Source: Chloroflexia bacterium (lineage in GTDB: Bacteria; Chloroflexota; Chloroflexia; Thermomicrobiales; UBA6265). From it: DNA of 8,206 bases. Under the pieces are notes generated by a model, which was not told the DNA's origin, searched no databases, and worked only from the letters and a program-made list of their open reading frames with translations. The stretch's first letter is position 1; each line of letters opens with the position of its first letter. Shown piece after piece: positions 1 through 5,966 of the stretch. Made by a program: the position numbers and the translations under genes. Location: positions 1 through 8,206 of the forward strand of contig JACCUV010000262.1 in the NCBI GenBank assembly GCA_013698495.1, read 5' to 3'.

Positions 1-210
1 GCTCGATTCTCCATCGTTGGGCTGTTCCCACAGCTTGAATTCCGGGCTCTGGGCGTTCACCTGCTCAAGCGGGAAGTAGCGCCAGTTGATTTCGAGATCG
101 TCACCCAGCTCTTCACGGACTTCGTCAAGCCAGACCTGCGAACCCCATGCCCAGGGGCAGGCATAATCGAAATACACGTCAATCTTCTCGGCCAATTGAG
201 GACCCTTCAT
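1..210 (-). CDS. DsbA/FrnE-like thioredoxin-fold oxidoreductase, N-terminal part (cut by window edge)
   Basis: The 70 visible codons begin at an ATG at 210 and run off the left edge. The N-terminus has a first thioredoxin-fold strand (IDVYFDY, residues 10-16) followed by the active-site-like C18-P-W-A21, then W22 and GSQVWL. This layout is typical of the DsbA/FrnE family (COG2761), which includes dithiol oxidoreductases, mycothiol-linked reductases and 2-hydroxychromene-carboxylate isomerases. No signal peptide is visible, so it is probably cytoplasmic. The second cysteine of a CxxC motif is replaced by Ala, which would leave one reactive cysteine; a single-Cys reductase using a low-molecular-weight thiol, or a non-redox role, would fit. 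The ATG overlaps the coaE stop as ATGA, with no clear ribosome binding site, so translation is probably coupled to coaE. Family assignment is fairly safe. Substrate is unknown and the C-terminal two thirds are not seen. Confidence 0.8.
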   Translation of the reverse strand, partial: MKGPQLAEKIDVYFDYACPWAWGSQVWLDEVREELGDDLEINWRYFPLEQVNAQSPEFKLWEQPNDGESS

Positions 211-824
211 TGTGACCCGGTTGCGGTCGAGTCGTGAACCTGAATCACCAGCCAGGCGCGTTCCACGTGTTCACGGAGCTCATCGCGCGATCCCGAGTTA
301 TCGATGACACGATCGGAGCGGGCCAGCTTCGCCTCCAAGGGGGGTTGGGAAGCCACACGCCGTCTCGCTTCTAACTCTGGAAGTCTATTACGTTTCATTA
401 GTCTTGTCACCTGCACATCAGGGTCGGCGACCACGAGCCAAACTGCATCGCAACGATCGGCGTGTCCACTCTCAATCAATTTCACGGCATCGAGAACGAC
501 CACGCCAGAATTGATTCCAGCGATACGGCGATCGACTTCGGCGATCACAGCGGGATGCGCAATCCGGTCGAGATCAGCCAACGCATCGGAATCGGAGAAG
601 ACGATTTTGCCGAGCGCCGGGCGATTCAGGGATCCGTCGGCGGCAACGATGTCCTCCCCGAAGCGCGCGGCAAGTTCACCCACAAGCGACCGGCCAGGTC
701 CAACGAGCTCCCGGTAAACCAGATCTGAGTCGATGACCGTGGCGCCGAGTTCGGCGAGCATCGCGGTGACCGTCGACTTCCCGGTCGCGATGTTGCCGGT
801 GACGCCGAGGACAAAGTCAGGCAC
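207..824 (-). CDS. coaE: Dephospho-CoA kinase
   Basis: CoaE phosphorylates the ribose 3'-OH of dephospho-CoA with ATP, the last step of coenzyme A synthesis, in the cytoplasm. From the GTG at 824 it is 205 aa, the usual family length. Visible motifs are the P-loop GNIATGKS (residues 10-17), an I-D-S-D motif at 31-34 (family DxD substrate site), H90-P91, a lid region rich in Arg (RNRLPELEARRR, about 145-156) and the C-terminal VIDNSGS (173-179). I chose GTG 824 because it lies only 2 bases after the ABC-F stop (TGA at 829-827) and puts the first beta strand at residues 4-9. A TTG at 830 overlapping that stop (TTGA) is equally possible. An ATG at 866 would add 14 residues that merely re-read the 3' end of the ABC-F gene. 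No Shine-Dalgarno sequence is evident, so coupled translation is likely. The 3' end overlaps the dsbA-like gene by 4 bases. Confidence 0.95.
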   Translation of the reverse strand: MPDFVLGVTGNIATGKSTVTAMLAELGATVIDSDLVYRELVGPGRSLVGELAARFGEDIVAADGSLNRPALGKIVFSDSDALADLDRIAHPAVIAEVDRRIAGINSGVVVLDAVKLIESGHADRCDAVWLVVADPDVQVTRLMKRNRLPELEARRRVASQPPLEAKLARSDRVIDNSGSRDELREHVERAWLVIQVHDSTATGSQ

Positions 825-826
825 GC

Positions 827-2776
827 TCAAACCGCAACCGGTTGAGCGCGGGTCGCCGTTTCCCAACGAGCGTAGGAGTCGTCCAGAACCGCCTGGGTCT
901 TCTCGTACTCCTCGCCGAGCCGTTCGATCGCGGAGACGTCCTCATCGATGCTGGCTACGGCCAGGGCGTCGCTGATTTCGTTGAGCCGACCCTCCAGCTT
1001 CGTGATTTCACGCTCAACCTGCCCGAGTTCCTTCTGGATTGCGGAATCGGTCAGGCGGCGCGGCTTGCCCTTGGCCGTGACCACCACGTCGGCGCCGGCG
1101 AGCGGCTCGATCGACTCCGGCGCAACCGCCGGCTCGGGTTCCAGTTCCCCGGCCTCGCGACGACCGATCGCGCGCTGGTAGTCGGTGTAGTTGCCGAGTT
1201 CGACGCTCATCGATTCGCCCTCTACAATCCACAGCTTCGTCGCGATCCGGTCAATGAAATACCGATCGTGGGAAACGAACAGGATCGTGCCTTCAAAGTC
1301 GTTGAGCATTGTTTCAAGCGTCTCGCGGGCATGGATGTCGAGGTGATTCGTCGGCTCGTCGAGAATCAGGAAGTTTGCCCGCTCCAGCAACAGCGCCGCC
1401 AGCGCCAACCGCGATCGCTCTCCCCCCGACAACTCGTAGATGTGCTTGTAGACATCGTCGCCAGTGAAAAGGAAACGACCCAAATACGTGCGGGCGTACT
1501 CCTCGTTCATCGGACCGGTGTCGAGGATCGCCGAAAGCGTCGTGCTGCTGCCCTTGCCCCGAAGTTGCTCGTGCGACTGCGCATAGTAGCCCGGTTTGAC
1601 ATTGGTTCCCAACTGGTATTCACCACTGAGCGCCGGAAGCGTTCCCATCAGGGTTTTCAGCAAGGTTGTTTTTCCGCTTCCGTTCGGGCCGAGCAGGCCG
1701 ATCCTGTCTCCCCGCTCCACCACAAGCTCCGGCGCCTGAATGAGCGTCGCCGGACCATCGGGATCGATGTATCCAATGCCCATAGTTGTCGTCGAGAGCA
1801 CGACGCGGCCGCTGCGCAGGGCTCCGCCGAGCCGCAGATGCAGTCGATCGTGCTCCTCTGGGCGCGGCAGCCGCTCCAGTCGATCGAGTTTCTTCTGGCG
1901 GCCTCGTGCTTCCCGGTAGCGTTGCCCATTGCCATATTTGCGGATGAACTCTTCCTGGCGGGCGATGAATTCCTGCTGTTCCTCGTATTCCTTGACGCGC
2001 CGCACCATCCGCTCCTCGCGCATCGGCAGATGCTTCGCGTACGAGGCGGGATAGTCCTCAAGCCGGCCGAACGAGAGGTCGAGCGTGCGCGTCGTGACGC
2101 GATCGAGGAAGTACCGGTCGTGGGAAACGATCACGCAGGCGCCATGCCACGTGCGCAGGAAGGTCTCGAGCCACTCAAGCATTTCGAGGTCGAGATGATT
2201 GGTCGGCTCGTCCAGCAACAGGAGGTCGGGATCGGCCAGCAACGCCTTGGCCAGGGCGACACGTGTCTTCTGCCCGCCGCTGAGGCGGTCGACCGGTTCA
2301 TTGAACTGGTCTTCGGTGAAGCCCAGTCCGAACAGGACCTCGTCGGTGCGATGCTCGACATCGTAGCCGTGGCCGGAGTCGAACCGGGTTTGGAGGTGGT
2401 CGTACTCGATAAGCAGCCTATCGAGACCGTCGCCGGCATCGGCCATCTCGTGTTCGATTTCGCGCATTCGGTCGGCGATTTCGATGACGTGCGCGAACGC
2501 CGAGCGCGTTTCTTCCCGCAGCGAGTTCGAGCTGGAGAAGGTTGATTCCTGGGCCAGGTACGTCACTCGCAACCCTGCCGCCTGGACGATCTCGCCGCCG
2601 GTCGGGTGCTCGAGCCCATCGATGATGCGCAACACCGTGGACTTGCCGGCGCCGTTGACGCCAACCAGCGCGACGTGCTCGCGCTCGGCGATCTGGAACG
2701 TGACGCCCGAGAAAATCTCTTCGGTAATGAATGATTTCTGAAGATTGGCGACAGAGAGTATTGTTGTGGCGGCCAT
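827..2776 (-). CDS. ABC-F family ATPase (Uup/YdiF-like, ribosome-associated)
   Basis: The 649-aa protein has two ABC ATPase domains and no membrane segment, which defines ABC-F proteins; these act on ribosomes rather than as transporters. Domain 1 has Walker A GVNGAGKST (39-47), signature LSGGQ (165-169), Walker B LLLLDE (185-190) and switch His219. The inter-domain linker (about 245-315), rich in Arg, Lys and Glu, corresponds to the P-site-tRNA interaction motif of the family. Domain 2 has Walker A GPNGSGKTT (363-371), signature LSGGE (449-453), Walker B FLILDE (469-474) and His503. A flexible acidic/Pro stretch (543-560) leads to a C-terminal coiled coil (about 575-635), as in Uup and YdiF. 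All ATPase residues look intact. ATG 2776 puts the first ABC strand within ten residues; the ribosome binding site is weak. It probably heads an operon with coaE and the dsbA-like gene. The length and coiled coil favour a housekeeping role in translation or stalled-ribosome rescue over antibiotic protection, but sequence alone cannot settle this. Confidence 0.96.
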   Translation of the reverse strand: MAATTILSVANLQKSFITEEIFSGVTFQIAEREHVALVGVNGAGKSTVLRIIDGLEHPTGGEIVQAAGLRVTYLAQESTFSSSNSLREETRSAFAHVIEIADRMREIEHEMADAGDGLDRLLIEYDHLQTRFDSGHGYDVEHRTDEVLFGLGFTEDQFNEPVDRLSGGQKTRVALAKALLADPDLLLLDEPTNHLDLEMLEWLETFLRTWHGACVIVSHDRYFLDRVTTRTLDLSFGRLEDYPASYAKHLPMREERMVRRVKEYEEQQEFIARQEEFIRKYGNGQRYREARGRQKKLDRLERLPRPEEHDRLHLRLGGALRSGRVVLSTTTMGIGYIDPDGPATLIQAPELVVERGDRIGLLGPNGSGKTTLLKTLMGTLPALSGEYQLGTNVKPGYYAQSHEQLRGKGSSTTLSAILDTGPMNEEYARTYLGRFLFTGDDVYKHIYELSGGERSRLALAALLLERANFLILDEPTNHLDIHARETLETMLNDFEGTILFVSHDRYFIDRIATKLWIVEGESMSVELGNYTDYQRAIGRREAGELEPEPAVAPESIEPLAGADVVVTAKGKPRRLTDSAIQKELGQVEREITKLEGRLNEISDALAVASIDEDVSAIERLGEEYEKTQAVLDDSYARWETATRAQPVAV

Positions 2777-3011
2777 TTTGCGTCGTCCGTTGGTGAATGA
2801 AAGCGAATCGGATGCAGTCGAACGGAGAGGGCGCGCAATCGACGTTGCGCCGATGCGCGCTGGAGCCAGACGATGCGTGTGCGAAACGCACTTCCCGGCC
2901 TATGGCCGATTATCTCTCGGTTCGGTTGAACAACATCTCGCCTGCATTTCCACGACGTGCTGTATTGATGGGCTGAATTGCGCCACAGTTGGCGCTGCCT
3001 CCAGTGTCCAA
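2777..3011 (-). promoter_or_regulatory. Possible structured 5' leader of the ABC-F operon with two short upstream ORFs
   Basis: This 235-base stretch between rarD and the ABC-F start has no substantial gene. It carries short perfect hairpins: 2980-2985/2990-2995 (6 bp, 4-base loop), 2896-2900/2904-2908 (5 bp, 3-base loop), 2879-2883/2887-2891 (5 bp, 3-base loop) and 2833-2838/2845-2850 (6 bp, 6-base loop). Reading toward ABC-F there are two tiny ORFs in different frames: 2947-2900 (15 codons, its TAG lying in the loop of the 2896-2908 hairpin) and 2936-2910 (8 codons, with AGG four bases before its ATG). Leaders of this kind control some ABC-F resistance genes. Whether this one is transcribed or regulatory is inference. 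A competing -10-like GATAAT at 2914-2909 would give a shorter leader lacking the upstream ORFs. Confidence 0.35.
2980..2995. repeat. Hairpin GCGCCA-CAGT-TGGCGC downstream of rarD
   Basis: A perfect 6-bp stem with a 4-base loop starts 29 bases beyond the rarD stop. It could help terminate or stabilise the rarD transcript, but no T-run follows on the minus strand, so it is not a canonical rho-independent terminator. It could equally be the first hairpin of the ABC-F leader. Confidence 0.4.
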
Positions 3012-3020
3012 AGTATAGCA
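3012..3020 (-). promoter_or_regulatory. Extended -10 promoter candidate for the ABC-F operon
   Basis: On the minus strand, 3020-3012 reads TGCTATACT, an extended -10 (TGn plus TATACT, 5 of 6 matches to TATAAT). There is no good -35 at 16-18 bases upstream, which lies inside the end of rarD; extended -10 promoters often tolerate this. It predicts a start near 3005 and a leader of roughly 230 bases. The call rests on one short match. Confidence 0.35.
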
Positions 3021-3023
3021 GCG

Positions 3024-3983
3024 TCAGGAAAGCGCGCCGATTGCCGACCGGGCGTGCCGGTCGCGAGATCGCTTTCTCGCCATCTTGAGCGAATCGATCG
3101 AGAGCAGGGTCAACGCGACCCAAACGAGACTAAACCCTACCCAACGCACGGGTGGAACATGCTCGCCAAGGACCACGACGCCGATGACCAATTGGAGGAC
3201 AGGCGCCAGGAATTGCAGCAGCCCCATCGTCGTCAAGGGCACGCGCCGGGCCGCAGCCGCGAAGCAGATCAGTGGCACGGTGGTGGCGATCCCGGAGGCC
3301 ATCAGCAGCAACCCATGCCAGGGAGGATCGTGGCTGAGCGTGCCTCGCCCGCTCCACTCGATCCAGACCAGTGCGATCGCCGCTATCGGCGCCAAAACCG
3401 CGGTTTCCGTTGTCATGCTCGCCAGCGCGCCAATGTTGGCTCCCACCTGCTTCTTGATGAAACCGTAAATTGCGAACGAGAACGCGAGCGTCAACGCGAT
3501 CCAGGGTGGACGGCCGTAATCGAAGGCGATCACTGACACCGCGACGACGCCGATCCCCACTGCCGTCCACTGCATCGGACGCAACCGCTCGTGGAGAATC
3601 AGGACACCCATCGACACCAGCACCAACGGGTTGATGAAATAGCCAAGCGAGGTTTCGACAACGTTCCCGATCGTGACGGCGTAGATGTATCCGCCCCAGT
3701 TAATCGCCAGAAAGATTGCCGCCACGACCAACAGAAAAAGGCGTCGTGGCACAGCGATGAGCGGCCGGATCCACGAGGCATCGCCTAGCACAAGCCAGGC
3801 CGCGACGCAAATCACCATCGACCAGACAACGCGATTGGCGAGAATTTCGGCTGCGCTCGCAGGCGCCAGGGCGTGGAAATAGAGTGGGAACATGCCCCAC
3901 AAGGCGTACGCGGCGATTCCGAAGAGGACGCCTCGTTCCCCTTCCGTTCGCGCCGATTGAGTTGTCTCCGGGATTTCGCCCAA
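3024..3983 (-). CDS. rarD: RarD-like EamA family permease (DMT superfamily)
   Basis: This 319-aa inner-membrane protein has ten predicted transmembrane helices (roughly 19-37, 53-67, 82-95, 97-107, 112-130, 139-153, 160-176, 192-208, 224-243, 251-296 as two) arranged as two EamA repeats. RarD-type signatures are A-L-W-G (27-30) with P-L-Y-F-H soon after, ANRVVWS (49-55), NWGGYIYAV (95-103), ETSLGYFINPLV (110-121) and, in repeat two, PLTTMGLLQFLAP (249-261). Family members are drug/metabolite permeases; E. coli RarD is annotated as chloramphenicol-sensitivity protein, but the true substrate is not known. The Arg/Lys-rich tail (302-312) is presumably cytoplasmic. The start is TTG at 3983: an in-frame TGA lies 9 bases upstream of it, and no ATG or GTG occurs before the first helix. 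The ribosome binding site is poor. It is divergent from lysA, 242 bases away. Confidence 0.92.
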   Translation of the reverse strand: MGEIPETTQSARTEGERGVLFGIAAYALWGMFPLYFHALAPASAAEILANRVVWSMVICVAAWLVLGDASWIRPLIAVPRRLFLLVVAAIFLAINWGGYIYAVTIGNVVETSLGYFINPLVLVSMGVLILHERLRPMQWTAVGIGVVAVSVIAFDYGRPPWIALTLAFSFAIYGFIKKQVGANIGALASMTTETAVLAPIAAIALVWIEWSGRGTLSHDPPWHGLLLMASGIATTVPLICFAAAARRVPLTTMGLLQFLAPVLQLVIGVVVLGEHVPPVRWVGFSLVWVALTLLSIDSLKMARKRSRDRHARSAIGALS

Positions 3984-4016
3984 GTGGATTTGTCATTCCG
4001 ACGCAGGAGGAATCGT

Positions 4017-4115
4017 TTGATCGGCAATAACCGAATGCCAATTGATTGCCTCTTGCAGAACACCTCGGATTTGTTTTCTGGCCTTTGTTTTCCGAAGGGA
4101 CGACCCGTTCTGTGA
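4017..4115 (+). CDS. Possible small ORF of 32 codons (doubtful)
   Basis: A perfect AGGAGG (4005-4010) lies 6 bases before a TTG at 4017, opening 32 codons that end at TGA 4113-4115. The peptide would start (M)IGNNRMPIDC and resembles nothing I recognise; it has two cysteines and no membrane segment. The strong, well-spaced ribosome binding site is the only argument for it. Against it stand the TTG start, its shortness and its location in a divergent promoter region. It could be a leader peptide upstream of lysA or chance. Confidence 0.15.
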   Translation: MIGNNRMPIDCLLQNTSDLFSGLCFPKGRPVL

Positions 4116-4117
4116 AT

Positions 4118-4136
4118 GGTGACACGCCGCGTCACC
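4118..4136. repeat. Inverted repeat GGTGAC-N7-GTCACC upstream of lysA
   Basis: Two perfect 6-base half-sites are separated by 7 bases, giving a centre-to-centre distance of 13, compatible with a dimeric regulator, though also able to fold as a 6-bp hairpin. It lies 90 bases before the lysA start and just after the stop of the 32-codon ORF. No T-run follows, so a terminator is unlikely. An operator for a regulator of lysA or rarD is the best guess, with no independent support. Confidence 0.45.
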
Positions 4137-4215
4137 TGGAGCAATGCCGGACCGCTCTCGGTGTAGCCAACCTACAATGCGCATGGCGCGCCAGGCGTCA
4201 AACCGCTACCGCTTC

Positions 4216-4221
4216 GGAAGG
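4216..4221 (+). promoter_or_regulatory. Ribosome binding site of lysA
   Basis: GGAAGG lies 4 bases before the ATG at 4226. It decides the lysA start over the TTG at 4046, which would add 60 residues unlike any diaminopimelate decarboxylase N-terminus and has no comparable site. Confidence 0.7.
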
Positions 4222-4225
4222 TACG

Positions 4226-5560
4226 ATGACTCAGACTGATTCACCCGTCACAATCGGACAACCCTGGCCCCACACCGCCCGCCGCGCGGCTCGGGGCGAA
4301 CTGGAGATCGGCGGGGTATTGCTGCCGGCGTTGGCAGACCGGTACGGAACCCCCCTCTACGTCTACGACGAGCAGACGTTGCGCGCGTCCGCCCGGGCGT
4401 TCCGGCAATCGTTTGCGGCCGTCTACCCGCGTTCACGCGTGGTCTACGCCGCAAAGGCGTTCCTTACCACTGCATTGGTCAGGATCATGCGCAAAGAGGG
4501 GCTGGGCCTGGATGTAGTATCGGGTGGCGAACTCTTTGTCGGCCTGCGGGGCGGGATGCCGGCGGCCGAGATCGCTTTTCACGGCAACAACAAGTCCGCC
4601 CGCGAGCTGGGCGAGGCGTTGGCGGCGGGTGTTGGCAAGATCGTGATCGACAATGACTACGAGATCTCGTTGCTCGAGGCGCTCACTGCAAACCGCGGCC
4701 AGCCAGCCCCGGCGATGATCAGGCTCAACCCGGGTGTCGATGTTCACACCCACAAAAAGATCAGCACCGGGATGGCCGACTCGAAATTCGGTTTTCCGAT
4801 CGCCGACGGTCAGGCGGAAACTGCCCTGTGCCGGATTCAATCTCTGCCGAAATTGCGCCTCGTCGGACTCCACGCCCATGTTGGTTCCCAGTTGTTTGAT
4901 GCCGAGGCGACTGTGGCGGCGATCGATGCGCTCCTCGACTTCGCGGCGACGATGCGCGATCGGCATGAATTCGTGCTCGAGCATCTTTCGCCCGGGGGTG
5001 GATTCGGAATTGCCTACACGGATGCGGACAAGCCACCGACGATCGCGACGTGGGCGGGACTCATCGGCGCGGCGGTGAAGGAAGGGTGCGCGGCGCGATC
5101 TCTACCGGAGCCGATGCTGACCGTCGAACCGGGCCGAGCAATGGTCGGGCCGGCCGGGGTCGCGTTGTACACGGTCGGGGCGAAGAAGGAATTGCCCGAT
5201 GTGCGCACGTATGTGTCGGTGGATGGCGGGATGGCGGACAACATCCGGCCATCGCTCTACGATGCCAGGTACTCCGCGGCGATCGCCAATCGCGATGACC
5301 CGGCGGCATCGAACGAGGTCACAATCGCCGGTAGATACTGCGAATCGGGCGATTTGCTGATCGAGCGAATCGCGCTTCCCGAACTGCGTGAAGGCGATCT
5401 CCTGGCAATCCCGGCGGCTGGAGCCTACACCCTGGCGATGGCCAGCAACTACAATTTCGCCCCGCGACCTGCGGTTGTCCTGGTTAACGACGGGCAGGCG
5501 CGGGTAATTCGACGTCGCGAAACGTACGAGGACCTCGTTCAGTTCGACATCGACGAATGA
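4226..5560 (+). CDS. lysA: Diaminopimelate decarboxylase
   Basis: LysA removes CO2 from meso-diaminopimelate to give L-lysine, a PLP-dependent cytoplasmic step that ends lysine synthesis. The protein is 444 aa, normal for the family. It shows PLYVYDE (43-49), the PLP-binding lysine K77 in YAAKA, GLDVVSGGEL (94-103), HGNNKS (119-124), HAHVGSQ (216-222), the phosphate-binding glycines GGG at 257-259, EPGR (301-304), the inter-subunit catalytic CESGD (372-376) and the C-terminal GAYTLAMASNYN (399-410) with its substrate/PLP tyrosine. This fits a fold-type III alanine-racemase-like barrel followed by the C-terminal beta domain, with all key residues present. The CES cysteine and the DNIRPSLY segment separate it from ornithine and arginine decarboxylases. 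It stands alone on the plus strand, with no other lys or dap gene in view. No clear terminator follows the stop. Confidence 0.97.
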   Translation: MTQTDSPVTIGQPWPHTARRAARGELEIGGVLLPALADRYGTPLYVYDEQTLRASARAFRQSFAAVYPRSRVVYAAKAFLTTALVRIMRKEGLGLDVVSGGELFVGLRGGMPAAEIAFHGNNKSARELGEALAAGVGKIVIDNDYEISLLEALTANRGQPAPAMIRLNPGVDVHTHKKISTGMADSKFGFPIADGQAETALCRIQSLPKLRLVGLHAHVGSQLFDAEATVAAIDALLDFAATMRDRHEFVLEHLSPGGGFGIAYTDADKPPTIATWAGLIGAAVKEGCAARSLPEPMLTVEPGRAMVGPAGVALYTVGAKKELPDVRTYVSVDGGMADNIRPSLYDARYSAAIANRDDPAASNEVTIAGRYCESGDLLIERIALPELREGDLLAIPAAGAYTLAMASNYNFAPRPAVVLVNDGQARVIRRRETYEDLVQFDIDE

Positions 5561-5605
5561 GGCGTCTCACATCGGCCATTGTTGTGCGTTGAACACAAAC
5601 TGGGG

Positions 5606-5619
5606 ATCGACGATCGTCG
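5606..5619. repeat. 14-base perfect palindrome TCGACGATCGTCGA
   Basis: The sequence equals its own reverse complement over 14 bases, 46 bases after the lysA stop and about 52 bases upstream of the sigA -35 candidate. With no loop it is a poor hairpin, so a binding site for a symmetric dimer is the more natural reading. CGATCG-type words are common in this window, so chance is possible. Confidence 0.4.
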
Positions 5620-5670
5620 AGCGTGAGATTCGCGAGCCCGTTGCGGCGTGCCCGCTCCCTGCCCAAGGGC

Positions 5671-5699
5671 TTGAATTCGGAACCGCAGGCGTGTATCTT
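5671..5699 (+). promoter_or_regulatory. Sigma-70-type promoter candidate for sigA
   Basis: TTGAAT (5671-5676) and TATCTT (5694-5699) are separated by exactly 17 bases, the optimal spacing; each hexamer matches the consensus at 4 of 6 positions. Transcription would start near 5706, giving a leader of about 260 bases before the likely sigA start. It is the best rightward promoter match found between lysA and sigA. Confidence 0.4.
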
Positions 5700-5951
5700 C
5701 CGTTACTCGCGATACCGATTGAGCCGAAGCGGGCCGAGCTGACAAAGGACAGCCCGATGTTCGTGCCGCAAGCGAAACCCGAAGCGGTTCGCGAGGAGGA
5801 GCCCGGTGGTCAGCGAAGCATGGAAACATCAGCGGGTATTGACTCCACTCGCCACACAACGCCGACAATTGGCTTTGATCCGACTCCGGATTCCGGCTGA
5901 ATTCGGACAACTTCCGCGCCACAAGCAATGACCTCCATGTGCACATGGTTT

Positions 5952-5958
5952 GAGGGAG
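5952..5958 (+). promoter_or_regulatory. Ribosome binding site deciding the sigA start
   Basis: GAGGGAG ends 8 bases before the TTG at 5967-5969. The alternative ATGs at 5928 and 5937 have no purine-rich site upstream, so the TTG is the better-supported start. Confidence 0.55.
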
Positions 5959-5966
5959 CCGCACAT

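Larger units (their letters stand above)
3984..4225. promoter_or_regulatory. Divergent intergenic region between rarD and lysA
   Basis: This 242-base region must hold the start signals for both rarD (leftward) and lysA (rightward). On the plus strand a -10-like TACAAT (4173-4178) sits 47 bases before the lysA ATG, without a recognisable -35. No convincing leftward promoter was found. The region also carries the 4118-4136 inverted repeat and a 32-codon ORF with a strong ribosome binding site (4017-4115), each listed separately. No riboswitch was recognised: I looked for the conserved lysine-riboswitch core and did not see it, but a covariance search was not possible. Confidence 0.4.
5561..5966 (+). 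other. Gene-poor region between lysA and sigA
   Basis: About 400 bases contain no gene I can support. A 103-codon ORF opened by TTG (5589-5900) crosses it, but it has no ribosome binding site, mixed third-position base use, no recognisable domain, and the promoter candidate at 5671-5699 lies inside it. It happens to be in the same frame as sigA, separated by a TGA at 5898-5900. Other contents are the 14-base palindrome at 5606-5619 and the sigA ribosome binding site at 5952-5958. The stretch most likely is the 3' region of lysA plus the promoter and long leader of sigA. Confidence 0.5.

Noticed and set aside
842..2545. 567-codon open frame on the plus strand opposite the ABC-F gene
   Set aside because: It lies wholly antisense to a gene with intact ABC motifs, has no domain I recognise, and is explained by codon bias of the real gene leaving stops rare on the other strand.
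2745..3536. 263-codon plus-strand frame across the ABC-F leader and rarD
   Set aside because: It is mostly antisense to rarD, whose membrane segments and family motifs are clear.
3984..4225. Lysine riboswitch upstream of lysA
   Set aside because: I looked for the characteristic multi-helix core and did not recognise it; the space after the best -10 candidate is also only about 40 bases.
5561..5590. Possible lysA terminator (TGAG-GCGT-CTCA next to the stop)
   Set aside because: The stem is only 4 bp and no T-run follows, so it is too weak to call.
5589..5900. 103-codon plus-strand ORF between lysA and sigA
   Set aside because: It has a TTG start without a ribosome binding site, a promoter candidate inside it, no domain and unbiased third positions. 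Not excluded, but not supported as a gene.
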